Shown in pieces: positions 16,793-23,689 of a stretch of DNA of 64,000 bases. The first letter of the stretch is position 1. The number at the start of each line of letters is the position of its first letter. This DNA is from Geodermatophilus saharensis (GTDB taxonomy: Bacteria > Actinomycetota > Actinomycetes > Mycobacteriales > Geodermatophilaceae): positions 124,001-188,000 of the forward strand of contig NZ_FZOH01000004.1 in assembly GCF_900188205.1 (NCBI RefSeq), read 5' to 3'. The notes beneath the pieces were generated by a model that was given only the letters and a program-made list of their open reading frames with translations, did not search any database and was not told the origin of the DNA. The position numbers and the translations under genes were made by a program.

Positions 16793-17227
16793 CTACCCAG
16801 GTCCGTTGTCCGCCATGCGATCGGGCACGTCGAGGCGATCGGGCACGTCGAGGCGGTCGAGGACGGCGAGCAGCCGGCCCGGTCCGGTCACCGCCGTCGC
16901 CTCCGGCAGCCGGGCGCGCAGCCCCCGGTCGGCGGTCACCGCGAGCACCGCGCGGTCCCGCGCCACCAGGTCGGCGGCGGTGGCGACCAGGGCGTCGTCG
17001 CCGCTGCCGGGTGCGCGCACGAGCCGGACGCCCGGGGGCGCCTCGGCGTCGCGGGCGGCGCCCTCCACCACGACCACCACCTCGCCGACGACCACGCCGT
17101 CGACCCGCCGGCCGGGCACGGCGGCCAGCCGCCGCAGCAGCCGCGCGGTGGCCCCGGCCCGGTCCCGCCACCAGCCGTCGGGGCGGGCGCCGACGACGTT
17201 GGCCGCGTCGACGAGCAGGACCGTCAC
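16793..17227 (-). CDS. NYN-domain (YacP-like) putative ribonuclease
   Basis: 144 residues. It starts with LLVDAANVVGARPDGWWRDR, the acidic active-site N-terminus of NYN/PIN-like nucleases, and ends with conserved acidic patches (GSGDDALV, VTADRGLRARL). Likely a metal-dependent RNA-processing enzyme. An 18-bp tandem duplication (16819-16854) repeats RLDVPD at the C-terminus. GTG start with GGAGGGCGCC close upstream. Confidence 0.8.
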   Translation of the reverse strand: MTVLLVDAANVVGARPDGWWRDRAGATARLLRRLAAVPGRRVDGVVVGEVVVVVEGAARDAEAPPGVRLVRAPGSGDDALVATAADLVARDRAVLAVTADRGLRARLPEATAVTGPGRLLAVLDRLDVPDRLDVPDRMADNGPG

Positions 17228-17262
17228 GGCGCCCTCCTGTCGGGTGAACGCGGCGGGCTCCG

Positions 17263-17287
17263 GTTCGTGGTGATCACCGCCGGGTAC
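17263..17287 (+). promoter_or_regulatory. Possible SigB/SigF-type stress promoter
   Basis: GTTC (17263-17266), 15 nt, then GGGTAC (17282-17287), close to the actinobacterial general-stress consensus GTTT-N15-GGGTAT. It lies 54 bp upstream of the GTG at 17342. Supported by motif only. Confidence 0.4.
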
Positions 17288-17341
17288 CCGCAGGTCGGTC
17301 AGGCGTTCCCGACGGGGCCGTCCACGAGACGAGGAGGACCG

Positions 17342-17968
17342 GTGGCGAGTTCCGACCGTACCCAGTACGACCACGACGCGACGGTGGCCGGCGAGGGGGC
17401 GCACGCCACCCGTGGCCCCGCCCGCGACGCCGTCGACGCGCAGCGCGACCGCTTCGGCGGGATCAAGTGGGGGGCGGCGTTCTTCGGCTGGCTGTCGGCC
17501 AACGGGCTGGCCGTGCTGCTCATCGCCCTGGTGTCGGCGGCCGGGGTGGGCCTGGGCCTCGCGCAGGGCGTCGACAGCGTCGACGAGGCCACCGACCAGG
17601 CGGCCGGCATCGGGCTCGGCGGGGCGATCGCCGCGCTGGTGGTGCTGTTCCTCGCCTATCTCGCCGGCGGGTACGTCGCCGGCCGGATGGCGCGCTTCGA
17701 CGGCGTCAAGCAGGGGCTGGCGGTGTGGGTGATCGGCCTGCTGGTCGTCGTGCTGCTGGCCGTGCTCGGGTACGCGTTCGGCTCGGAGTACAACGTGCTG
17801 CAGCAGCTGAACCTGCCGCGGATCCCGGTCGACGAGGGCACGGCCACCACCGCCGGCCTCGTCACGCTGGCCGCGGTCGTCGTGGCCACGCTGGTCGGCG
17901 CGCTGCTCGGCGGCAAGCTCGGCACCCGCTACCACCGCCGGGTCGACCGCGCCGGCTACCGCTCCTGA
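17342..17968 (+). CDS. Conserved four-helix membrane protein
   Basis: 208 residues. A charged N-terminus of about 45 residues precedes four hydrophobic helices with small-residue packing (AGVGLGLAQG, YLAGGYVAGRMARFDG, GALLGGKLGTRYHRRVD). Glycine-zipper-like last helix. Resembles stress-associated membrane proteins common in actinobacteria; no enzymatic motif. The GTG at 17342 has GAGGAGG upstream. A possible stress promoter precedes it and a hairpin follows. Confidence 0.72.
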   Translation: MASSDRTQYDHDATVAGEGAHATRGPARDAVDAQRDRFGGIKWGAAFFGWLSANGLAVLLIALVSAAGVGLGLAQGVDSVDEATDQAAGIGLGGAIAALVVLFLAYLAGGYVAGRMARFDGVKQGLAVWVIGLLVVVLLAVLGYAFGSEYNVLQQLNLPRIPVDEGTATTAGLVTLAAVVVATLVGALLGGKLGTRYHRRVDRAGYRS

Positions 17969-17972
17969 GGCA

Positions 17973-18006
17973 CCGGAGGGCCCGGTCCCCGGATCGGGCC
18001 CTCCGG
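17973..18006 (+). terminator. Hairpin terminator
   Basis: 12-bp perfect arms CCGGAGGGCCCG (17973-17984) and 17995-18006, 10-nt loop, starting 4 bp after the upstream stop. Confidence 0.75.
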
Positions 18007-18032
18007 TCGTACCCCGGCCATACGCTGCGGGC

Positions 18033-18302
18033 ATGTGCCGCAACATCCGCCCGCTGTCGAACTTCGAGCCGCCGGCGACCCACGACGAGGTCCACGCCGC
18101 GGCGCTGCAGTACGTGCGCAAGATCAGCGGCTCGACGCGGCCGTCGCGGGTCAACGCCGAGGCCTTCGACCGCGCCGTCGCCGAGGTGGCCGCCGCCTCC
18201 GCCCGGCTGCTCGACGCGCTGGTCACCACGGCCCCGCCGAAGGACCGCGCCGTCGAGGCGGAGAAGGCCCGCGCCCGCGCCGCCGTCCGCTACGGGACCT
18301 GA
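18033..18302 (+). CDS. DUF2277 family protein
   Basis: 89 residues. The N-terminus CRNIRPLSNFEPPATHDEVHAA is the DUF2277 signature; function unknown. A conserved Cys at position 2 followed by basic residues suggests metal or nucleic-acid contact, but this is a guess. The ATG at 18033 has no strong ribosome binding site; CATACG at 18019 could be a -10 box giving a very short leader. Confidence 0.85.
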   Translation: MCRNIRPLSNFEPPATHDEVHAAALQYVRKISGSTRPSRVNAEAFDRAVAEVAAASARLLDALVTTAPPKDRAVEAEKARARAAVRYGT

Positions 18303-18405
18303 CGCGCAGCGGGTCGTGCACGACCGAACCGCCGCCCGCGGGCATGGGGCGGGTCGGAACGGGTAGGTCGGGAACTCCGATCCCCCGAGCACCTGGAGTT
18401 CCGAC

Positions 18406-18936
18406 ATGGCCCGCAACACCCTGTCCCGCGCGCTGCACGACCTCGGCCTGTCCGCCTGGTTCGGTGGCACGCTGGCCAACGCCGTCGCCCTGAACGCCGC
18501 CGCCGCCGAGGCCGGCAAGGACACCGGCCGGGTCGCCAACGAGGGCTGGAACCGCTGGACGCCGGTCAACGCCGTCGCGATCGGCGCCCACCTCGTCGGC
18601 AGCGTGGGCCAGCTGATCGGCAACCGCGGCCGCGTGGCCCAGCAGCAGGGCGTGGCCGGCATGTCGGCGGCCAAGACGCTGCTGACCGCCGCCGCCCTCG
18701 GCGCCACCGCCTACAGCCGCTCGCTGGGCATGGTCGTCAACAGCCAGGACAACCCCTCGGCGAAGTCGGGCACCAAGCCGACCAAGCGCACGAAGGCCGA
18801 GATCGCCGCCGCGCAGGAGCAGCTGCAGACGCTGCAGTGGGTCATCCCGGCCCTGACCGGCGCGCTGGTGTGGGTGAGCTCCTACGCCGGTGAGCAGCAG
18901 CGCCCCAGTGAGGTCCTCAAGGGCGTCTCGCGCTGA
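18406..18936 (+). CDS. Hypothetical membrane-associated protein
   Basis: 176 residues, not recognised. It has hydrophobic stretches around residues 40-75 and 85-110, a Lys-rich segment (KPTKRTKAEIAAAQEQLQ) and a last hydrophobic helix (WVIPALTGALVWVSSYA). Its start with CTGGAGT upstream is credible. Clusters with other small membrane proteins (17342, 18981). Confidence 0.68.
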   Translation: MARNTLSRALHDLGLSAWFGGTLANAVALNAAAAEAGKDTGRVANEGWNRWTPVNAVAIGAHLVGSVGQLIGNRGRVAQQQGVAGMSAAKTLLTAAALGATAYSRSLGMVVNSQDNPSAKSGTKPTKRTKAEIAAAQEQLQTLQWVIPALTGALVWVSSYAGEQQRPSEVLKGVSR

Positions 18937-18980
18937 CCGCACCCCGCACCGCACCCGCACCGCGAGCCCCCGGGGGAACC

Positions 18981-19484
18981 GTGGACCGCACCGCCACCCG
19001 CAGCGTGACCTTCACCGGCAACCGGGCCGGCGAGGGCCGGCGGCACGACGACGGGCCGGGCGGAGCGACCCGCTGTCCCGACTGCACCGACGGGTTGGGC
19101 CGGCCGCGTCCGGTGGAGCCGGGGTCGTGGCGCGACCGCGTCCGGGAGAACCCGGCGCTGGCGCTGCCCTACCGGATCGCCGTGTTCATCGCCGGCCTGC
19201 TGTTCGTGCTGCTCGGCCTGGCGCTCACGGTGCTTCCCGGCCCGCTCACCATCCCGCCGGTCCTGGTCGGCCTCTGGGTGTGGTCCACGGAGTTCGAGTG
19301 GGCGCGGCGGATCTTCGCCACCTTCCGCCGCAAGGCCGTCGACACCTGGCGGCACGCCAGGCAGCACCCGGTCAGCTCGCTCGCGGTGACCGTCGGCGGC
19401 CTCGCCGCGGCCGCGCTGGTGTTCTGGGCGGTCGGCCACTTCCACCTGGTGGACCGCGCGACGAGCGCCCTCGGCCTCGGCTGA
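18981..19484 (+). CDS. PGPGW-type transmembrane protein
   Basis: 167 residues. A hydrophilic N-terminus with two cysteines (RCPDCTDG) precedes a hydrophobic pair around LTVLPGPLTIPPVLVGLWVWSTEFEWARR, the signature of the PGPGW/TIGR02611 membrane family; a last helix ends the protein. Function unknown. The CPDC element could bind metal or be redox active. A strong hairpin follows. Confidence 0.75.
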   Translation: MDRTATRSVTFTGNRAGEGRRHDDGPGGATRCPDCTDGLGRPRPVEPGSWRDRVRENPALALPYRIAVFIAGLLFVLLGLALTVLPGPLTIPPVLVGLWVWSTEFEWARRIFATFRRKAVDTWRHARQHPVSSLAVTVGGLAAAALVFWAVGHFHLVDRATSALGLG

Positions 19485-19496
19485 TCCCTGCGGCAC

Positions 19497-19531
19497 CCGG
19501 CCGCCGTCCGCGCACCGCGGACGGCGGCCGG
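19497..19531 (+). terminator. Strong hairpin terminator
   Basis: 16-bp perfect arms (19497-19512, 19516-19531) with a 3-nt loop, 13 bp after the preceding stop. Confidence 0.8.
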
Positions 19532-19547
19532 CGCGTGTCCGGCCCCG

Positions 19548-20759
19548 GTGGTGGGAACACCGACACCCGTGGCCGGATCGCACGCCCTGCCGCGCCGACT
19601 GCCCCGGCTGGTGCGCCGGGGGCGCACCCCCGGCCTGCGCACCGCCAAGACCGTGCTGGCCGCGGTGCTCGCGTTCCAGCTCGCGACCTGGCTGGACACC
19701 AGCAGCTCGCCGGTCCTCGCCCCGCTGACCGCGCTGCTCGTCGTCCAGCTGACGATGTACGAGACGCTGACGACCGGGTGGGAGCGGATCGCGAGCGTCA
19801 CCGCCGGTGTGCTCATCGCGGCGCTGTTCGCCTCCGTCGTCGGGCTGAGCTGGTGGAGCCTCGGCCTCGTCGTCGCGATCTCGCTCGTCGTCGGCCGGCT
19901 GCTGCGCCTGGGGCCCAACCTGCTCGAGGTGCCGATCAGCGCGATGCTCGTGCTGGCCGTCGGCGGCGCGGAGAGCGCGGCGCTGGACCGCGTCACCGAG
20001 ACGCTGGTGGGCGCGGCCGTCGGTGTCCTGGTGAACCTCGTGATCGCGCCGCCGCTCTACGTCCAGCCGGCCGGTGAGGCGATCGCCGAGCTGGCCGAGC
20101 GCATGGCGGAGTTCTGCGAGGACCTCGCGGCGTCACTCCGGAGCCCGTGGTCGCGGCGCCTCACCGACGAGCTGCTGGCCCGCGCCCGCGGGCTGGGGAC
20201 GGAGGTGGCCCGGGCCGACCGCCGGCTGGCCCGCACCGAGGAGAGTGCCCGCCTCAACCCGCGCGGGCGGGCGGCCCGCGAGGCCCAGCCCCGGCTGCGC
20301 AACACGCTGACCGCCCTCGAACGGGTCCACGTCAGCCTGCGGACCGTCGCCCGCGTGCTGCTCGACCGCACGTACTTCGTGCCCGAGGACGAGGCCGACC
20401 GCGCCTGGGCAGAGCCCGCACGGCAGGCGCTGGCCGACGTGCTGCTCGCCGTCGCGACCACCGTGCGCGACGCCGGGGCCGTGGCGGACGGCACCGGGCC
20501 GACCTCCGGCATCGACCCGGCGTGCCTGGACACGCTGCTGGAGCTGCGCGGCCGGCTGGCCGACGCGCTGCTGGTCGATCCCCGGGCGGACCCGGCCGCC
20601 TGGTCGCAGCACGGCGCGCTGCTCGACGCCGTGGACCTGCTGCGGGTGGAGCTGGCCACGGCCCTGCAGCCGCCGTCGACGTCGTGGGCGCCGCCGCCGC
20701 TGGGTGCGGCCGGCCGGCGCGCCGTCCGCCGGGCCGTGACCCGCCGCCGGCGCCGGTGA
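19548..20759 (+). CDS. FUSC/aromatic-acid-exporter family protein
   Basis: 403 residues. About six N-terminal membrane helices (residues 30-165, including LAPLTALLVVQLTMYETLTTG and a glycine-rich VGAAVGVLVNLVIAPPLY) are followed by a long cytoplasmic helical domain with a conserved YFVPEDE region. Similar to half-size FUSC proteins that export small aromatic or other weak acids. Two tandem GTG codons (19548, 19551) are possible starts. Ends 6 bp before the convergent map gene. Confidence 0.78.
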   Translation: MVGTPTPVAGSHALPRRLPRLVRRGRTPGLRTAKTVLAAVLAFQLATWLDTSSSPVLAPLTALLVVQLTMYETLTTGWERIASVTAGVLIAALFASVVGLSWWSLGLVVAISLVVGRLLRLGPNLLEVPISAMLVLAVGGAESAALDRVTETLVGAAVGVLVNLVIAPPLYVQPAGEAIAELAERMAEFCEDLAASLRSPWSRRLTDELLARARGLGTEVARADRRLARTEESARLNPRGRAAREAQPRLRNTLTALERVHVSLRTVARVLLDRTYFVPEDEADRAWAEPARQALADVLLAVATTVRDAGAVADGTGPTSGIDPACLDTLLELRGRLADALLVDPRADPAAWSQHGALLDAVDLLRVELATALQPPSTSWAPPPLGAAGRRAVRRAVTRRRRR

Positions 20760-20765
20760 CCGCGG

Positions 20766-21548
20766 TCAGAGGCGGGTGAGGACGACCGGCCCGTCGTCGG
20801 TGACCGCCACGGTGTGCTCGACGTGCGCGGCGCGCCGGCCGTCGGCGGTGACCACCGCCCAGCCGTCCTTCTTGTGCCGGTAGCGCTCGTCGCCGGCCAG
20901 CAGCATCGGCTCGATGGCCAGCGTGCTGCCGGCGTGCAGCCGCACCCGGTCCAGCCCGGTCTGCGGGCGGTTGGGCACGAACGGCGGCTCGTGCATGGCG
21001 CGGCCGATGCCGTGCCCGCCGTGGTCGGGCAGGTGCGCGAAGCCGTACCGGCGGGCGACGGCGTCGACGGCCTGCGCGACGTCGAGCAGCGTGGCCCCGG
21101 GGACGGCGGCGGCGATGCCGGCGGCCAGGGCCTCCTCGGTGGCGGTGACCAGACGGGCGTCCTCCTCGGTCCCGCTCGACCCGATCGGGATGGTGATCGC
21201 CGCGTCGCCGTTCCAGCCGTCGACGACGGCGCCGCAGTCGATGCTGAGCAGGTCGCCGTCCTTGAGCCGCTGGCCGCTGGGCCGGCCGTGCACCACGACC
21301 TCGTTCGGCGACAGGCACAGCGCGCCGTTGTAGGCGGTCGGCGCCCAGGCGGGCCTGTAGCCGAGGAACGACGACGTCGCGCCGGCCTCGCGGATGCAGG
21401 TCTGCGCCAGGTCGTCGAGGTCGCGCAGCCGGACGCCGGGGACCGCCGCCTCCCGCACGGCCGCGAGCGTCTGCGCCACCACCCGGCCGGCGTCGCGCAT
21501 GGCGTCGAGTTCGTCGGCGGTGCGGGGGGTCAGCACGAGCAGGTCCAC
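20766..21548 (-). CDS. map: Methionine aminopeptidase, type I
   Basis: 260 residues. All metal ligands are present: the two Asp in SIDCGAVVDGWNGDAAIT, His in GGHGIGRAMHE, Glu in LAIEPML and Glu in HVEHTVAVT; the substrate-contact His is in VVVHGRP. It removes initiator methionine. No N-terminal zinc-finger or SH3 extension. It is not in a ribosomal or secY operon, so it is an extra copy; a second paralogue lies 1 kb away (22596). Confidence 0.95.
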   Translation of the reverse strand: MDLLVLTPRTADELDAMRDAGRVVAQTLAAVREAAVPGVRLRDLDDLAQTCIREAGATSSFLGYRPAWAPTAYNGALCLSPNEVVVHGRPSGQRLKDGDLLSIDCGAVVDGWNGDAAITIPIGSSGTEEDARLVTATEEALAAGIAAAVPGATLLDVAQAVDAVARRYGFAHLPDHGGHGIGRAMHEPPFVPNRPQTGLDRVRLHAGSTLAIEPMLLAGDERYRHKKDGWAVVTADGRRAAHVEHTVAVTDDGPVVLTRL

Positions 21549-21609
21549 ACCCCGACGGTACGAGACCGGCCGCCGTGGCCCGCGCGTCCGCGGCGGCCGG
21601 CGCCGGGGG

Positions 21610-21855
21610 TCAGACGCCGGGACGGCGGACGTCGGTCGGGTCGGGAGTCCGGAAGGCGGTGTTCACGTCCTCGACGGCAGGGGCCTGCTCCTCGGTCGGA
21701 TCGGGCTGGTCGGTCTCCGCGGAGCGGTCGGGGTCCTCCCCCGCGACGCCGAAGCCCTCGGCCGGCGCCGGTGCGCCGGCGCCGGGGTCGGCCGCGGCGA
21801 TCTCCTCGGCCGGGCCGTTCGCGTTGGGGGTCATGGGTTCCCACATCGACGTCAT
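21610..21855 (-). CDS. Small acidic low-complexity protein
   Basis: 81 residues, not recognised. Rich in Glu, Asp, Pro and Ala (PAEEIAAADPGAGAPAPAE; AETDQPDPTEEQAPAVEDV), no hydrophobic segment, probably disordered. The start could be ATG 21855 or the internal ATG seven codons later (MTPNANG), which has GGGAAC upstream. Divergent from the DUF6328 gene. Confidence 0.5.
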   Translation of the reverse strand: MTSMWEPMTPNANGPAEEIAAADPGAGAPAPAEGFGVAGEDPDRSAETDQPDPTEEQAPAVEDVNTAFRTPDPTDVRRPGV

Positions 21856-22013
21856 GGCGGTCCGGTACCCGCCGGTCGGCCGATCGGGTGACCATCGGGC
21901 GACCGGCGGGTGACCGGACGGCGGCCGGCAGGTGACGACCAGGCGTCCGGCGGGCATACAGGCCGGATCACGGCGGAGCCGTGGGCGGGGGCGGACGGAG
22001 GAGGTGCCGGGAG

Positions 22014-22574
22014 ATGGCCACCACGGGATCGGGGCAGCGGGCACGGCCGGGCGGGCGGGCGGGCGGGCGGTCGGCTGCCGCGCACCAGGACGGGCGGGGT
22101 GCCGACGGCCGGGACGAGACGCACGCCGAGCGGATCGACCGGGAGCTCATGGAACTGCTCAACGAGCTGCGGATCGCCCTGCCCGGTGTGCAGTTCCTGT
22201 TCGCCTTCCTGCTGGTGGTGCCCTTCCAGCAGGCCACCGAGCGGGCGACGGAGTTCCAGCGCGACGTCTACTTCGTCACCCTCGTCGCCGCCGTCGTCGC
22301 CACGGCGCTGCTGATCTCGCCGGCCGCCCAGCACCGCGCGCTGTTCCGGCAGCACGACAAGGAGGACCTGCTGCGGCGGAGCAACCGCCTGGCCTTCTCG
22401 GGTCTGTGCGTCCTGGCGGTGGCGATCGTGTCGGCGGTGGTGCTGGTCGTCGACTTCCTCTTCGCCCTCCCCCAGGCGCTCGTCACCGGCGGCCTGGTCG
22501 CCGTGCTCCTCGGCTGGCTGTGGATCGCCAGCCCGCTGCTGCAGCGTGCCCGCGGGGGCACCGGCGGGGAGTGA
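22014..22574 (+). CDS. DUF6328 family membrane protein
   Basis: 186 residues. The conserved core ELLNELRIALPGVQFLFAFLLVVPF (from about residue 46) is followed by three further hydrophobic helices, matching the actinobacterial DUF6328 group; function unknown. The ATG at 22014 follows GGAGGAGGTGCCGGGAG. The N-terminal coding region contains a GCGG tetranucleotide run (22049-22070); slippage there would shift the frame. Confidence 0.8.
   Translation: MATTGSGQRARPGGRAGGRSAAAHQDGRGADGRDETHAERIDRELMELLNELRIALPGVQFLFAFLLVVPFQQATERATEFQRDVYFVTLVAAVVATALLISPAAQHRALFRQHDKEDLLRRSNRLAFSGLCVLAVAIVSAVVLVVDFLFALPQALVTGGLVAVLLGWLWIASPLLQRARGGTGGE
22049..22070 (+). repeat. Tetranucleotide GCGG repeat in coding sequence
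   Basis: About 5.5 copies of a 4-bp unit, not a multiple of three, in the N-terminal codons of the DUF6328 gene. Confidence 0.7.
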
Positions 22575-22595
22575 CCCGAGGGGCGCGGGCGGCAC

Positions 22596-23366
22596 TCACC
22601 CGGTCCGGGCGGTCAGGACGCGGGGGCCGTCGTCGGTGATGGCGACGGTGTGCTCGACGTGGGCCGCGCGGCTGCCGTCGACCGTGCGGATGCTCCAGCC
22701 GTCTCCGTCGATCCGGTAGTCGTCGCCGCCGGCCGTGAACCACGGCTCGATGGCGAGGACCAGCCCCGGGCGCAGGCGCAGCCCGCGGCCCGCCCTGCCG
22801 TCGTTGGGCAGGTAGGGGGCCTCGTGCATGGTGCGGCCGACGCCGTGGCCGCCGTGCTCGGTGTTGACGCCGTAGCCGGCCGCTCGCCCGACCGCGCCGA
22901 TCGCGGCCGAGACGTCCCCCAGGCGGCCGCCGGGGACGGCCGCGCCGATCCCGGCCCGCAGGGCCCGCTCGGTCGTCGCGACCAGCGCCGCGTCGGCCGG
23001 GCCGACCGTGCCGATCGGGACGGTGACGGCGGAGTCGCCGACCCAGCCGTCGAGGTCGGCGCCGGCGTCGATGCTGAGCAGGTCGCCGTCGACCAGGCGC
23101 CGGTCGGTCGGGATCCCGTGCAGGGCCACGTCGTTGACCGAGGTGCAGATGACCGCGGGGAACGGCGGCATCGACCGGTGCGGCCGGTAGCCGAGGAACG
23201 GCGACCGCGCTCCCGCCCGGGCCAGCACGTCACGCGCCACGTCGTCCAGCTCGCGCAGGCGCACACCGGCCACGGCGTGCCGGCGCACGGCCGTGAGCAC
23301 CTGGGCGACGACCTGCCCGGCGGCGTGCATGGCGTCGATCTCCCCGGGCGTGCGCAGCTCCACCAT
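22596..23366 (-). CDS. map: Second methionine aminopeptidase, type I
   Basis: 256 residues, paralogous to the gene at 20766. The complete ligand set is conserved (SIDAGADLDGWVGDSAVT, GGHGVGRTMHE, LAIEPWF, HVEHTVAIT) and so is the substrate His (VALHGIP), so it should be active. The ATG at 23366 has GGAGG upstream. Divergent from an XRE regulator across a 53-bp AT-rich promoter region; this pairing suggests the enzyme is conditionally expressed. Confidence 0.95.
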   Translation of the reverse strand: MVELRTPGEIDAMHAAGQVVAQVLTAVRRHAVAGVRLRELDDVARDVLARAGARSPFLGYRPHRSMPPFPAVICTSVNDVALHGIPTDRRLVDGDLLSIDAGADLDGWVGDSAVTVPIGTVGPADAALVATTERALRAGIGAAVPGGRLGDVSAAIGAVGRAAGYGVNTEHGGHGVGRTMHEAPYLPNDGRAGRGLRLRPGLVLAIEPWFTAGGDDYRIDGDGWSIRTVDGSRAAHVEHTVAITDDGPRVLTARTG

Positions 23367-23388
23367 CGTCCGGACCTCCTCGACGACC

Positions 23389-23415
23389 GGTATTGGTATA
23401 CTGGTATTAGTATCA
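23389..23415. promoter_or_regulatory. AT-rich shared promoter/operator of map2 and XRE genes
   Basis: GGTATT, GGTATA, GGTATT and AGTATC follow one another (23389-23414), centred on GTATAC. This repeated element lies between two divergent starts and is strikingly AT-rich for the window. It probably supplies the -10 elements for both directions and binds the XRE protein. Confidence 0.55.
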
Positions 23416-23419
23416 CGGC

Positions 23420-23689
23420 ATGGTGCGCCCGCCGCTGTCCCCGGCCGAACGCGAGCGCGGCCGCCGCCTCGGAGAGTTGCTGCGCTCCGCTCGTGGACCG
23501 CGCAGTCAGGCGGCGGTGGCCGCCGCCTCGGGGGTGAGCCTCGAGGCGCTGCGGAAGATCGAGTCCGGCCGGATCCCGATGCCGGCGTTCTTCACCGTGG
23601 CGGCACTCGCCGGGGCGCTCGGCCTGTCGCTGGACCAGGTCGCGTCGGCGCTGTCCGCGAAGTCGGACGACGTCCGGCGCACCGCCTGA
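23420..23689 (+). CDS. XRE-family HTH regulator
   Basis: 89 residues, essentially one HTH_3/XRE domain (RLGELLRSARGPRSQAAVAAASGVSLEALRKIESG, about residues 16-50) and a short tail. No sensor or toxin partner is attached. Divergent from map2, whose promoter it probably regulates together with its own. Its last 98 bp overlap the opposite-strand 3' end of the HNH gene. The start ATG is 6 bp from AGTATC with no clear Shine-Dalgarno, so a leaderless message is possible. Confidence 0.88.
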   Translation: MVRPPLSPAERERGRRLGELLRSARGPRSQAAVAAASGVSLEALRKIESGRIPMPAFFTVAALAGALGLSLDQVASALSAKSDDVRRTA

